From NCBI GenBank assembly GCA_013792005.1, contig VMSU01000156.1:1-42624 (forward strand): a stretch of DNA of 42,624 nt, in the 5' to 3' direction. Below the pieces are notes generated by a model, which searched no databases, was not told the DNA's origin, and saw nothing but the letters and a program-made list of their open reading frames with translations. Below, one piece after another: positions 32,345 to 40,599 of this stretch. The position numbers and the translations under genes were made by a program. Source of the DNA: Desulfobulbaceae bacterium (lineage in GTDB: Bacteria; Desulfobacterota; Desulfobulbia; Desulfobulbales; VMSU01). The first letter of the stretch is position 1; every line of letters begins with the position of its first letter.

Positions 32345-33505
32345 ATGGTACGGCAACGAGGTAAGCGGAAAAAGGAGATTGCTGTGTCTGAGGTTGAAGG
32401 GCAGGGGGATGCTGGGATGAACATGGGGCATTATTTTCTCCTTTTTCTGCTCGTCGTGGTCCTTGGGGCTTGCGTTAAGGTGGTAGCCGATTATGCCCAT
32501 GCCCTTATTCTTGCTATTATTCTCGCTATTGTCTTTGCCCCGGTTCATCAAGTTATCCTCCGCCTGACCAGAGGGAGGCGGCATGTTGCCGCTCTCTTTT
32601 CATGTCTTGTCTTGACGCTGGTTGTGGTTTTGCCCCTCATCTTTGTCGGTGTCTCGCTGATCCATCAGGGCGTTGACTCCTTTAACGCTATTCATGCCTG
32701 GGTCAATGCCGGAGAGTATCAGAAACTCTTTGCCCTGCCGTTGGTGATCAAGGTATGGGCTGTCATTATGCCTTATTTGCCCGATATGTCTAAGATTGCT
32801 TCGCAACTGGGGGGAGACCCTCAGCCTATCAATCAGACGGTACTTGATGTTACGTCGCTGGTCGGGAAGTTTCTGGTCAGTCAAGGGGGCGGGATTATGG
32901 GCAATTTCACCGCTTTTATCGGACATTTTTTTCTCCTGCTCTTCGCCTTTTTTTTCATGATCCGAGACGGGGAGATTATTGTCAGGCATCTTCAGCACTT
33001 GATCCCAATGTCCTCCACCCATGAGAAGAAGATTCTTGCCAAGGTGCATGATGTTTCCCGCTCAGTGCTTTTGGGGACTTTTCTGACGGCCTTGGCCCAA
33101 GGAGCCGCAGGGGGGGTGGCCTTCTGGATTACCGGGTTGCCGGGATTGTTCTGGGGGAGCATGATGGCATTCGCTGCTCTTATTCCCTTTGTGGGCACGG
33201 CGTTGATTTGGGTGCCTGCGGCGGGGTATCTTGTGGTCCTTGGCCGGTGGGAGGCAGCTGCCTTTATGGCGGGTTGGTGCGTATTGGTGGTGGGGTTGCT
33301 CGATAATCTGATCCGTCCCCTGTTTATGAAGGGCGCGGCTAATATGAGTCCGATGTTGATCTTTTTCGCTCTGATTGGCGGTATCAACAGTTTTGGCTTG
33401 ATTGGACTGCTCTACGGGCCATTGCTGTTTGGTTTGGCTTTGGTGTTGCTCTATATCTATGAGATTGAATTTGAGCCGTTTTTGGCCCATCAAGATCGTA
33501 GTTGA
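32345..33505 (+). CDS. AI-2E (PerM/YdiK) family transporter
   Basis: 386 aa with the family's seven or eight helices: an N-terminal pair, a long extracytoplasmic loop (HAWVNAGEYQKLFALP), a helix ending FAFFFMIRDGEIIVRHL, and the conserved PLFWGSMMAF-like GLPGLFWGSMMAFAALIPFVGT segment and LLDNLIRPLFMKG near the C-terminus. Relatives export autoinducer-2 or act as Na+/H+ antiporters or general permeases, so the substrate is open. The start at ATG 32345 has GGGAG seven bases upstream. The next gene follows after 15 bp. Confidence 0.92.
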   Translation: MVRQRGKRKKEIAVSEVEGQGDAGMNMGHYFLLFLLVVVLGACVKVVADYAHALILAIILAIVFAPVHQVILRLTRGRRHVAALFSCLVLTLVVVLPLIFVGVSLIHQGVDSFNAIHAWVNAGEYQKLFALPLVIKVWAVIMPYLPDMSKIASQLGGDPQPINQTVLDVTSLVGKFLVSQGGGIMGNFTAFIGHFFLLLFAFFFMIRDGEIIVRHLQHLIPMSSTHEKKILAKVHDVSRSVLLGTFLTALAQGAAGGVAFWITGLPGLFWGSMMAFAALIPFVGTALIWVPAAGYLVVLGRWEAAAFMAGWCVLVVGLLDNLIRPLFMKGAANMSPMLIFFALIGGINSFGLIGLLYGPLLFGLALVLLYIYEIEFEPFLAHQDRS

Positions 33506-33520
33506 TCTCTGAGGTATGTG

Positions 33521-33721
33521 ATGAAACGTGGAAGCTACTCGGAGCGGCGGCGGGGCGGGAAGTTATTTGTGTGTCACTGCTGTAAAAAGGAGTTGCCCTT
33601 CTGCTGGAATTGTCTCTGTGGTTTCCAAATCTGTGATGAATGTTTCCAGGAAAATAAATGGGGATTGACCAACGGACCGACGTGGGTCTGTCCTGATTGT
33701 GGACGAATCAGGATGATGTGA
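33521..33721 (+). CDS. 66-aa cysteine-rich zinc-ribbon-like protein
   Basis: Ten cysteines in pairs: CHCC, CWNCLC, CDEC and CPDC, spread so that two zinc sites are likely. A basic N-terminus (KRGSYSERRRGGK) could bind nucleic acid. GAGG lies six bases before the ATG, and the gene follows the AI-2E permease by 15 bp, so they are probably co-transcribed. I recognise no named family. Confidence 0.7.
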   Translation: MKRGSYSERRRGGKLFVCHCCKKELPFCWNCLCGFQICDECFQENKWGLTNGPTWVCPDCGRIRMM

Positions 33722-33741
33722 CATGGGGGGAAAGTGGAGAT

Positions 33742-34434
33742 TCATGTCGCAAAATCTTTGGGATCTTCAATTTTTCGTAAATTGATATAATTTTCTAAGG
33801 CATCGCGGGCATTGTCATCCGGTTCAAAATTGATTCCCAGGGTGTGGTTTCGTTCTTCTTCGGTTTGAATCCAAACTATCTTGGCTTCCGCGAGGGTGAT
33901 TGTCTCTTCGTAATCGGCGAGCAATCGGGAACAGAGGATGAAAGAGAGGGCGCAGAGCGTGTCTCCTGTTGAAAGTTGCGCTGGAAGATCAATTGATAAT
34001 TGAGCGCCATTCAGGGAGATGTCGACTACTTTGCCGCTGTAGACCCGCTGTTTGTGGAGGATGGAGAAAGTGATCGTGGACTTGCGGGCTGTCTGGACTC
34101 GGGGAGATTTTCTTCGGAAAACATTGTAAATTTCTGTGGGATACTGCAGTCCAAGAAATTGTTTGGCCTTTTTGACTCGTGCTGCCTCAAAGTATCGTAA
34201 AGGAGCCCCAGCGGTGGCGTAGTAAAATGAGCACTTATCAGAGTCGCATGGATGATCGGGGTGGAGTATGACCATAAGGTCTCCGGCGCTGGATTTACTT
34301 TTTGCCACCAAAGGCAATTTTTTCATCTTGTCGGAGGTTCCCCCCTTGGCGCACACCAGCGCGCCCTTATTGGTAATCAGCGAGTTTATCTCTTCCGCGA
34401 TCTCGGTGGGGTTATTGGTGAATAACTTTTTCAT
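33742..34434 (-). CDS. PilZ-domain protein with an N-terminal unassigned domain
   Basis: 230 aa. The N-terminal ~105 residues form an alpha/beta domain, perhaps YcgR-N-like, with a CDSDKCSFYYAT segment. The C-terminal ~110 residues are PilZ: RRKSPRVQT near 107-115 supplies the R-x3-R element and VDISLNGAQLSI near 136-147 supplies D-x-S-x2-G. It is thus a probable c-di-GMP receptor and the third PilZ protein in the window. Start ATG at 34434 without a clear Shine-Dalgarno site. It converges on the zinc-ribbon gene with 20 bp between the stops. Confidence 0.8.
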   Translation of the reverse strand: MKKLFTNNPTEIAEEINSLITNKGALVCAKGGTSDKMKKLPLVAKSKSSAGDLMVILHPDHPCDSDKCSFYYATAGAPLRYFEAARVKKAKQFLGLQYPTEIYNVFRRKSPRVQTARKSTITFSILHKQRVYSGKVVDISLNGAQLSIDLPAQLSTGDTLCALSFILCSRLLADYEETITLAEAKIVWIQTEEERNHTLGINFEPDDNARDALENYINLRKIEDPKDFAT

Positions 34435-34695
34435 GGTGTAAGTAATGAATTAAAGTGAATTGTCCAATTTGAGACTTTTCTGGTGGAATATGTAACGGTC
34501 CCTCACTTTGTGGTATCTACCTACTAATGATATACTGATAGGAACTAGTCCTGTCAACTTTTTCAGCCTCTGTCAGCGGAGGCTCTCCTTGTTGCCCGAT
34601 CATTTGCCCTGATTTCTGAATCGCTCCCCCGGTGGTAAGAGAGTATTTGGGAGTCGGCAATTATTGATATGTCGTTTGTTAACTCTCGAAACATT

Positions 34696-34769
34696 CGTCA
34701 TTCCTGCATGTTTTTATCCGCAATTCAGGTTCCGCGCTGGATACCAGCTAAGGTCATGCTGGTATGACG
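34696..34769. repeat. degenerate palindromic repeat of the GTCATTCC...GGAATGAC type
   Basis: CGTCATTCCTGCATG at the left and CATGCTGGTATGACG at the right are near-perfect inverses (one mismatch), with CGCTGGATACCAGC inside. This looks like the common proteobacterial extragenic palindrome. The remaining 34435-34695 holds nothing I can identify. Confidence 0.6.
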
Positions 34770-34806
34770 GCAAAGATAAACGGAACTTTTGTAATTTCTC
34801 GGTCCC

Positions 34807-35631
34807 TTATTCATTGTGTCGATAGAGATGATGGCAGAGGCCACCATTGCCGTGCCCTAAGCGATAGTCGACGCTTGCAGCAAGTAGGAAGTTGAGAAAA
34901 TCGATGCTGCGCTGAAAAGCCTCACTGTAATCACCGCTATGCTGGTGGAAGGCGGCCAAGGCCGAGGCGAAGGTGCATCCGGTTCCGTGGGTGTTGCGGC
35001 TGATAATCCGTGGATGAGAGCGGAAGAGAGGTTGATCGTCTCCGGCGAGAAGCAGGGTGTCTGTTACTTGGTTCAGATCGGGATTAAGATGGCCGCCCTT
35101 GATTGCCACGGCTTTCAGTTTTGGAAATACGGCCAGGAGCTTCTTCCCGGCCACCAGCGCCTCTGTGGTGGAACCGATGTTCTGGCCAGTGAGGAGTCCT
35201 AATTCTTGGAGGTTGGGGGTCAGGGCCGTGGCTCGCGCAGCAAGCTGATGAACTCCTTCCAGGGTGTCGGTGGTCCGTATTGGTTGACCGACGCTGGAGT
35301 AGATAACAGGGTCGTAGATTACCTCACCGGTAAAGCCTTGAAGCGCGTGACAGATGGCCGAGCCGATATCATCCGAGCCGATCATGCCGATTTTGATATG
35401 GCTCACGGTCATGTCGTCAAGGACGGCGGCAATCTGTTGATGGACCAGTTCCGGGGCGAGTGGATGACAGTCCAGAACACCCAAGGTGTTCTGGACTGTG
35501 AGACTGGTAATGACGGCGCAGCCATAGGTGCTGAGGACGGTGAAAGTCTTGAGGTCGGCCTGGATGCCAGCCCCGCCAGAGGGATCGGATCCGGCAATGG
35601 TGAGGATGGCCCTGGTTTGTTGGTGGGTCAT
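34807..35631 (-). CDS. thiD: hydroxymethylpyrimidine/phosphomethylpyrimidine kinase (ThiD)
   Basis: 274 aa, usual length. Ribokinase-fold motifs: ILTIAGSDPSGGAGIQADLKTF near the N-terminus, VIYDPVIYSSVGQPI in the middle (the usual DPVM is DPVI), and the C-terminal anion hole NTHGTGCTFASALAA near 220-234. It phosphorylates HMP and HMP-P for thiamine synthesis. The start codon overlaps the stop of the FKBP gene (ATGA), so the two are translationally coupled. Confidence 0.95.
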   Translation of the reverse strand: MTHQQTRAILTIAGSDPSGGAGIQADLKTFTVLSTYGCAVITSLTVQNTLGVLDCHPLAPELVHQQIAAVLDDMTVSHIKIGMIGSDDIGSAICHALQGFTGEVIYDPVIYSSVGQPIRTTDTLEGVHQLAARATALTPNLQELGLLTGQNIGSTTEALVAGKKLLAVFPKLKAVAIKGGHLNPDLNQVTDTLLLAGDDQPLFRSHPRIISRNTHGTGCTFASALAAFHQHSGDYSEAFQRSIDFLNFLLAASVDYRLGHGNGGLCHHLYRHNE

Positions 35632-36077
35632 TTGTCGACAGCGGGGCGGATCGATTGCACAGTGACTTGGTAGTTAAGCGGTTGCCCGGCCAGCGGGTGA
35701 TTGAAATCGACTGTAACCATGTTGTCAGTCACCGATGTTACAGTGGCTGGGACCTGTTCCTTTTTCCCTTCGTGGTCAATGGTCAGGCCAAGGATCATGC
35801 CGACGCTGAGTGATTCCTGGCCGGGCAGGACAGCACGGTCTACAGTATGGATCAGCTCGGGGTTGCTCGGGCCGTGGGCTTCATCAGGCGGAAGGCGGAA
35901 GGTCTTGATCTCTCCCTCGCCCATGCCAATGACCTGGGCGTCGAAAGCCGCCATTACGCTTCCATCGCCCACGGTAAATTCGAGAGGACCGCTGGCCTCA
36001 GAGGATTCAAATAGTTCGCCGTTGTCTAGTAGTCCGTCATAGAGAACCACAACGGTGTCGCCGGTTTTTACCTTCAT
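35628..36077 (-). CDS. FKBP-type peptidyl-prolyl isomerase, SlyD/SlpA-like
   Basis: 149 aa. FKBP core strands (VKTGDTVVVLYDGLLDNGELFES, PLEFTVGDGSVMAAFDAQVIGM) flank an inserted-flap region (DEAHGPSNPELIHTVDRAVLP), followed by VDFNHPLAGQPLNYQVTV, all typical of SlyD/SlpA chaperone-isomerases. The histidine/cysteine-rich metal-binding tail of E. coli SlyD is absent. AAGGAG lies six bases before the ATG. First gene of a two-gene unit with thiD. Confidence 0.93.
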   Translation of the reverse strand: MKVKTGDTVVVLYDGLLDNGELFESSEASGPLEFTVGDGSVMAAFDAQVIGMGEGEIKTFRLPPDEAHGPSNPELIHTVDRAVLPGQESLSVGMILGLTIDHEGKKEQVPATVTSVTDNMVTVDFNHPLAGQPLNYQVTVQSIRPAVDK

Positions 36078-36092
36078 TGTCTGCTCCTTGTT

Positions 36093-37514
36093 TCATGTGT
36101 TGGCATTTGCTTTTTGAAAAGTGATTTTATATTTGTTGATGGCCGTGGTCACCGCCCCGACCCTGGTAGGTGGAGGCGAAATCATGAGTTGCATGTCTTT
36201 GGGGATTTCATAGTCCGTGATGAATATTTCTACCCCTTCGCCATATGAGATGATCGTGGACTTGACCAGATTAAAAAGGTCATTATAGGGAAACGGTTTC
36301 TTGTAGTGACTGACTATCCCGTCAATATAATGTTTGATTTTATTTAGGTCATCATGAGAGGTTCCGAAAAAGGTTTTGCAGTTGGTAATTCCTTTTTCGA
36401 GCATAAGTTGGAGCTCGATCTCGTTAACAGCTTCTTGGCCTTTCAGCGAATTCATCATCAGTTTGAGTGAGCGGATGATGCCGCCGGTTCCTTCAAAAAA
36501 AGATCTGGTCATCTTGCTGGATACTACGATTGGGTTAAGGGGAGACCCTGCTGATTCCACCTCCTTCTGCAGGCTCGGGATGATCCGATTTTTCATGATG
36601 CTGCAAAAAAAGTTGATGGAGTCCAATGCTACTCTTGCCGTGTCCATAGCGCTATGGAGATTTTGTTTGTGGTAGAGGGACGAAAGCAAAGTAGCCATGA
36701 TTTGTCCCTGCGCCACGAGGCCCTTGATCAGGGCGGCTGGGGACTCGGTCTGGATGGCGCGGAGATCTTTTTCGATGGTGGCTATTAAACTTATTTCACG
36801 ACTCATTCGTTCGACTAGGTCATGCAGAAAGATTTTGATTTCTCGGTTGGCAGCGAGAGAGCTTTCGATGTGGTGAAAGAGGATCTCTTCAATCAGGCGT
36901 GGCAGCTTGTTGATGGTAAGGCGTTGGAACCGTGCTTCCAGTCGTTCTGGTTCATGGCCAAGGTCGAGCAGGTTGTGTCTTCCCTCATTGTCGTCGGGTT
37001 GCTTGGTCAGCAGGCGCAGAATTGTTGCCCCGCTGCTGAGTTGATCTTTCTTGGCTGGGGCGAGAAGTTTGGCAATAGCGATGAGGGGGGTGAGGTCGAG
37101 TTGCTGTTGCAGACAAAGATTTGCGGTTATGAGTGGACGTATGATGGTCTGGAATTCTTCCTTCATTGCGGTAAGGCCGGTGATTTTTTCCGCGAGTTTC
37201 TGGGCAGAGGCCAGGGCCGTCTGGGGGTTAGAGATGTCAATGCAGTCGGCCAACTGGTTGCCAATCTCGATATTCCAAGCGTCGATCTGTTTACCGATTT
37301 TTTTTGCCTGTTGCTGGTAGTTGTTGAGGCTTGCGCTGATAGCGTTAGTGTCAATGCCAGCGCTGTCAAGCAGAGGAGAATAGTGTTTATAGTCGATGGT
37401 GTTCCAGTCGGCGATTTTCGGGTCTTTAAGTATGGTTATAATGGCCTCTTTTTCACGCTTCAAATCGGATCGAAGGGTGTTGAGGATTGCAGTTACGTTT
37501 TCGAGTTGGGGCAT
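36093..37514 (-). CDS. 473-aa predominantly helical protein of unknown function
   Basis: A cytoplasmic-looking protein without signal peptide or membrane segment. Long amphipathic helices run through the first ~300 residues (NTLRSDLKREKEAIITIL, LNNYQQQAKKIGKQIDAW, ALASAQKLAEKITGLTAMKE), with coiled-coil potential. The middle has HEPERLEARFQRLTINKLP and a HIESSLAANREIKIFLHDLV segment. The C-terminal ~80 residues are mixed alpha/beta (GEGVEIFITDYEIPKDMQLM). I recognise no domain. It lies 15 bp upstream of the FKBP-thiD pair on the same strand and may be transcribed with it. Composition matches the neighbours, so it looks native. Confidence 0.7.
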   Translation of the reverse strand: MPQLENVTAILNTLRSDLKREKEAIITILKDPKIADWNTIDYKHYSPLLDSAGIDTNAISASLNNYQQQAKKIGKQIDAWNIEIGNQLADCIDISNPQTALASAQKLAEKITGLTAMKEEFQTIIRPLITANLCLQQQLDLTPLIAIAKLLAPAKKDQLSSGATILRLLTKQPDDNEGRHNLLDLGHEPERLEARFQRLTINKLPRLIEEILFHHIESSLAANREIKIFLHDLVERMSREISLIATIEKDLRAIQTESPAALIKGLVAQGQIMATLLSSLYHKQNLHSAMDTARVALDSINFFCSIMKNRIIPSLQKEVESAGSPLNPIVVSSKMTRSFFEGTGGIIRSLKLMMNSLKGQEAVNEIELQLMLEKGITNCKTFFGTSHDDLNKIKHYIDGIVSHYKKPFPYNDLFNLVKSTIISYGEGVEIFITDYEIPKDMQLMISPPPTRVGAVTTAINKYKITFQKANANT

Positions 37515-37748
37515 CGTCGTTGGAGTTAAATGCAGTGGAAGTTTGTTTGATGCTGATCAAAGTCAGTGGAGGTGGAACTCTTTGGTGTTAGCAGCTAGGT
37601 AGGAGCAGGATGTTTGTATTGATCATGATAGGGCTATTTAATTAATAAGGTCCTTGACCAAGAACATTTACCATGAAAAGCTACTATAGTAACTGAAAAT
37701 ATGGCATTTGAAAATCCAAAAAATTGGGAGAGTCAAAAGGGAACTTTC

Positions 37749-37777
37749 TTGACAAAAAAGAGAGTTCCGCCTAGTGT
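37749..37777 (+). promoter_or_regulatory. sigma70-type promoter of the hisI-hisG-engB cluster
   Basis: A consensus -35 box TTGACA (37749-37754), a 17-bp spacer and TAGTGT (37772-37777). GGAACTTTCTT and AAGAGAGTTCC form an imperfect dyad over the -35 region, a possible operator. The rest of the 37515-37944 gap shows no gene or repeat. Confidence 0.55.
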
Positions 37778-37944
37778 AAATTGTTTGTTGATAGTGGATA
37801 ATTATTGGGTGCGGGTAGGATTACTCTGACTGCTGACTGAGATTGTCTCTCGTGCGTTACTATTGGTATTATTCACCTCGGATTTTTTCCTGCGGGCAGA
37901 GGACGTTCATTGATTTTGCTTAAAGTGTGTGCAGGGAAGCTATA

Positions 37945-38127
37945 GTGGATCTTGTTTGCGATAAGTATAAGCAAACGTTGGAGGCAGACGACGCCTATTG
38001 TCGTCATCCTACCGAATATTGTAAATTCAGGACGGCCTGTCTGATCAATTTCGTGTCTAAGGAGAACAAGGCCAAAGCCGCAATGGTGGCTGTTGTTCCA
38101 GAGAAGAGCAGTGAGCAGGAAGTTTAA
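37945..38127 (+). CDS. 60-aa protein with four conserved-looking cysteines upstream of hisI
   Basis: Starts at GTG 37945 with AGGGAAG five bases before it. It reads [19 protein letters not shown], then [16 protein letters not shown], and ends in a polar Ala/Glu tail. Four cysteines (about residues 5, 19, 26, 32) with aromatic and histidine neighbours suggest a small metal- or cluster-binding fold. It is the first frame after the promoter and lies 61 bp before hisI. No named family is claimed. Confidence 0.6.
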   Translation: MDLVCDKYKQTLEADDAYCRHPTEYCKFRTACLINFVSKENKAKAAMVAVVPEKSSEQEV

Positions 38128-38188
38128 TGTCGGGGTGTCCGCAGGGGCGGTAAGTGATTGCCGCATGGAAAATGATAAGGAAGTGGTG

Positions 38189-38566
38189 ATGGAAATTTTG
38201 AATTTTGCCAAGGGTGACGGCTTGATCCCAGCCATTGCTCAGGATTATGAGACCAACGAGGTTTTGATGTTGGCTTATGTTAATGAGGAAGCATGGCAGC
38301 GCACCATTGCTACTGGCAAGGCCCATTACTGGAGCCGGTCTCGGAATCAGTTGTGGCTGAAGGGTGAGACCTCAGGTCACGTTCAGCTGATTAAAGAAAT
38401 CCTGGTGGATTGCGATCAGGACACAGTGGTCTATCGCGTGGAACAGTTGGGCGGGGCTGCCTGTCATAAGGGATATCACAGTTGTTTTTTTCGGCGGCTG
38501 GAAGGCGAGTCGCTGGTTATTAAGGGTACGACGGTTTTCGATCCGGCGGAGGTATATAAGAAATGA
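38189..38566 (+). CDS. hisI: phosphoribosyl-AMP cyclohydrolase (HisI)
   Basis: 125 aa, the monofunctional HisI length. Motifs: [28 protein letters not shown] at the N-terminus (shown in parts here), [11 protein letters not shown], the Mg-binding DCDQD, and the zinc cysteines in [12 protein letters not shown]. It opens the purine ring of PR-AMP in the third step of histidine synthesis. The ATG at 38189 has AAGGAAG five bases upstream and gives the family's normal start; earlier in-frame starts back to 38093 are unlikely. The stop overlaps hisG (ATGA). Confidence 0.95.
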   Translation: MEILNFAKGDGLIPAIAQDYETNEVLMLAYVNEEAWQRTIATGKAHYWSRSRNQLWLKGETSGHVQLIKEILVDCDQDTVVYRVEQLGGAACHKGYHSCFFRRLEGESLVIKGTTVFDPAEVYKK

Positions 38567-39435
38567 AGGTGTTGAAGTTAGGCATTCCCAAGGGTAGCCT
38601 GGAAAAGGCTACTATTGAATTGTTCGATAAGTCGGGGTGGAAGATCAAGCTCTCCTCCCGTAATTACTTTCCCGAAATTGATGATCCCGAGTTGTCGTGT
38701 TCCATCTGTCGACCACAGGAGATGTCCCGCTATATCGAGCGTGGAGTCCTTGACGCCGGAATCACCGGCCTTGATTGGACCATGGAGAACGAGTCCGATG
38801 TAGTAGTGGTCGCCGATCTGATTTACTCTAAAGTCAGCCGTAAGCCTACCCGCTGGGTGGTGGCTGTGCCGGGTGACTCCGACATCAAGGAGTTGAAGGA
38901 TCTGGAAGGCAAGAAGATTTCCACTGAATTGGTCAACTACACCCGGAACTTCTTTGCTGATAAGGGGATCAATGTCGATATCGAATTTTCCTGGGGAGCC
39001 ACTGAGGCCAAGGTAGTGTCCAAACTGGCCGATGCCATCGTTGAGGTGACCGAGACCGAGTCCACCATCAGGGCCCATGGCCTCAGGGTCATTCATGAGA
39101 TGTTGCAGTCCAACACCCAGTTTATCGCCAGCCAAGAGGCTTGGGCCGACCCGTGGAAGCGCGAAAAAATTCAGAACATCTCCATCCTGTTGCAAGGGGC
39201 GTTGCGAGCTGATAATATCGTCGGCCTCAAGATGAACGTGTCCAAGGAGAATCTTGATCGGGTGATTGCGCAGTTGCCGAGCATGAATGCCCCGACCATC
39301 GCCCATCTTTATCAGAAAGAGTGGTACTCGGTGGAGACGGTCATCTCCGAGCATGAGGTTCGCGATCTGGTGCCGAAACTGCTGAAAAGCGGTGCCGAGG
39401 GAATTGTTGAGTATTCCCTGAACAAGGTTATTTGA
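38563..39435 (+). CDS. hisG: ATP phosphoribosyltransferase, long form (HisG-L)
   Basis: 290 aa, long form with its own C-terminal regulatory domain, so hisZ is not needed. Motifs: [16 protein letters not shown] at the N-terminus, DAGITGLDW near 64-72, and the PRPP loop region [18 protein letters not shown] near 160-177. The C-terminal ACT-like domain starts near 215 ([19 protein letters not shown]). It commits ATP and PRPP to histidine synthesis and is normally feedback-inhibited by histidine. Overlaps hisI by 4 bp and is followed by engB after 2 bp. Confidence 0.96.
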   Translation: MKVLKLGIPKGSLEKATIELFDKSGWKIKLSSRNYFPEIDDPELSCSICRPQEMSRYIERGVLDAGITGLDWTMENESDVVVVADLIYSKVSRKPTRWVVAVPGDSDIKELKDLEGKKISTELVNYTRNFFADKGINVDIEFSWGATEAKVVSKLADAIVEVTETESTIRAHGLRVIHEMLQSNTQFIASQEAWADPWKREKIQNISILLQGALRADNIVGLKMNVSKENLDRVIAQLPSMNAPTIAHLYQKEWYSVETVISEHEVRDLVPKLLKSGAEGIVEYSLNKVI

Positions 39436-39437
39436 GG

Positions 39438-40043
39438 ATGGCTATTAACTATTCGGAAGTCGAGTTTCTGATTAGCGCCTATGCCCTGAAACAGCTTCCG
39501 GAACCGGAGTACCCCGAGATTGCCTTTGCCGGGCGTTCCAATGTCGGCAAGTCCAGTCTGATGAATCGGCTCCTCAATCGCCGTAACCTGGTTAAGGTCA
39601 GCGCCAAACCAGGCAAGACCCAGAGCTTGAACTATTTCACCGTGGACAACGCGCTCTACCTGGTTGATCTGCCGGGATACGGCTACGCCAAGGTGCCGAA
39701 GGCGGTTAAGGGGCTGTGGCAGGGTTTGATTTCCGATTATATTGAATCCCGCAAAACCCTGTGTTGTGTGGTGGTGATTATCGATATCCGCCATCCATTG
39801 AAGGAGTTGGATCTTGAGTTGGTCAACTGGCTGCGCGAAGTATGCGTGCCCTATCTCCTCGTCTATACCAAGCTTGATAAGATCACCAGGGGGCAGCGTT
39901 ATCAACACGCAGCAGCTCTCGATGCCGGTTTGACGGTGGCCCCAAGCGAAAGGGTGTTGTTCTCGTCTCAGACTGGCGAGGGCAGGGATGAGTTGATTGC
40001 CCGGCTGGAAGGTTTTATGGCTGCCACGCGAGATAATAAATAA
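39438..40043 (+). CDS. engB: ribosome biogenesis GTPase EngB (YsxC/YihA)
   Basis: 201 aa. GTPase motifs: G1 GRSNVGKSS near 31-39, G3 DLPGYG near 77-82, G4 TKLDK near 145-149, plus the family's PGKTQSLNYF. EngB assists assembly of the large ribosomal subunit. Start is ATG 39438; TTGAGG directly abuts it, and a TTG at 39432 overlapping the hisG stop is the alternative. Last gene of the hisI-hisG-engB unit; no clear terminator until the palindromic repeat downstream. Confidence 0.96.
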   Translation: MAINYSEVEFLISAYALKQLPEPEYPEIAFAGRSNVGKSSLMNRLLNRRNLVKVSAKPGKTQSLNYFTVDNALYLVDLPGYGYAKVPKAVKGLWQGLISDYIESRKTLCCVVVIIDIRHPLKELDLELVNWLREVCVPYLLVYTKLDKITRGQRYQHAAALDAGLTVAPSERVLFSSQTGEGRDELIARLEGFMAATRDNK

Positions 40044-40102
40044 TTGCGGCTCTAGACTATCTTCAGCCTTTTTGTTGGTAATCGTACCAAGGCTTTTCTT
40101 GA

Positions 40103-40176
40103 TCCTGTTCCCTTCGGCTTCGCTCAGGGAACGGTCCCGCGATAATCGTTCCCTGAGCGAAGCCGAAGGAACAGGA
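40103..40176. repeat. palindromic extragenic repeat, 30-bp arms
   Basis: The left arm TCCTGTTCCCTTCGGCTTCG..AACG (31 nt) and right arm CGTTCCCTGAGCGAAGCC..AGGA (30 nt) are perfectly complementary except for one bulged G, with a 13-nt loop. The GTTCCCTGAGCGAAGCC core is of the widespread REP-like type. It follows engB by 59 bp and may serve as a transcript end. Confidence 0.85.
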
Positions 40177-40289
40177 CATTGAGTATGAGTTCTTGTTCAT
40201 TCTCATCGGAAGATTTAGCGGGAAACAGTTAAGAGGCACGTAAATAATTGATTGCCGGGCAGGCTCAGCAGTAACGTCCTGCCCTAACC

Positions 40290-40323
40290 GTAAGCGATTG
40301 CGGGATGTTTTGTGATCGCTTAC
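40290..40323. repeat. 9-bp perfect hairpin before the two-CW gene
   Basis: GTAAGCGAT pairs with ATCGCTTAC around a 16-nt loop, 42 bp before the next start codon. Could be a repeat half or an operator. Confidence 0.45.
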
Positions 40324-40365
40324 AGTCGATAAGCTTGAATTACAGAACGATACCGAGGTGCAAGG

Positions 40366-40599
40366 ATGAGAGAGCTTCCCTGTTGGATGATCATGAATTG
40401 TAATAATCATGCTTGCATCGCACGGCAACAACCGGACACGGAGTGCTGGGAACTGGCTCAAGAGACCGAAGATTATCGTCCCGAGTTCAATGTCTGTTCC
40501 GACTGCCTGGTGTTAGTTCTTAAAACCGGTAAAGTTCCTCTCTCCCAGCCTGACTTGGCCATGATCGCCGACGGCAGACGATGCCCGTTGTCTCGTTAG
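40366..40599 (+). CDS. two-CW domain protein
   Basis: 77 aa. Two CW pairs, LPCWMIMNC near 5-12 and TECWELA near 26-32, with ACIAR between them, match the small two-CW domain seen in Desulfobacterota proteins. A later CSDC and a final CP give seven cysteines in all, suggesting a metal or cluster site. A purine-rich GAGGTGCAAGG stretch precedes the ATG. Function unknown. Confidence 0.7.
   Translation: MRELPCWMIMNCNNHACIARQQPDTECWELAQETEDYRPEFNVCSDCLVLVLKTGKVPLSQPDLAMIADGRRCPLSR

Noticed and set aside
36822-37529. 235-aa plus-strand frame opposite the 473-aa gene
   Set aside because: Both are long, but the minus frame spans the whole region with natural helical composition and abuts the FKBP gene; the plus frame has an odd Phe/Gly-rich composition and no ribosome site.
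38578-39354. 258-aa minus-strand frame opposite hisG
   Set aside because: hisG is unmistakable on the plus strand; the reverse frame has no motif or ribosome site.
39312-39908. 198-aa minus-strand frame opposite hisG/engB
   Set aside because: Lies across two overlapping, well-conserved plus-strand genes; a codon-bias shadow.
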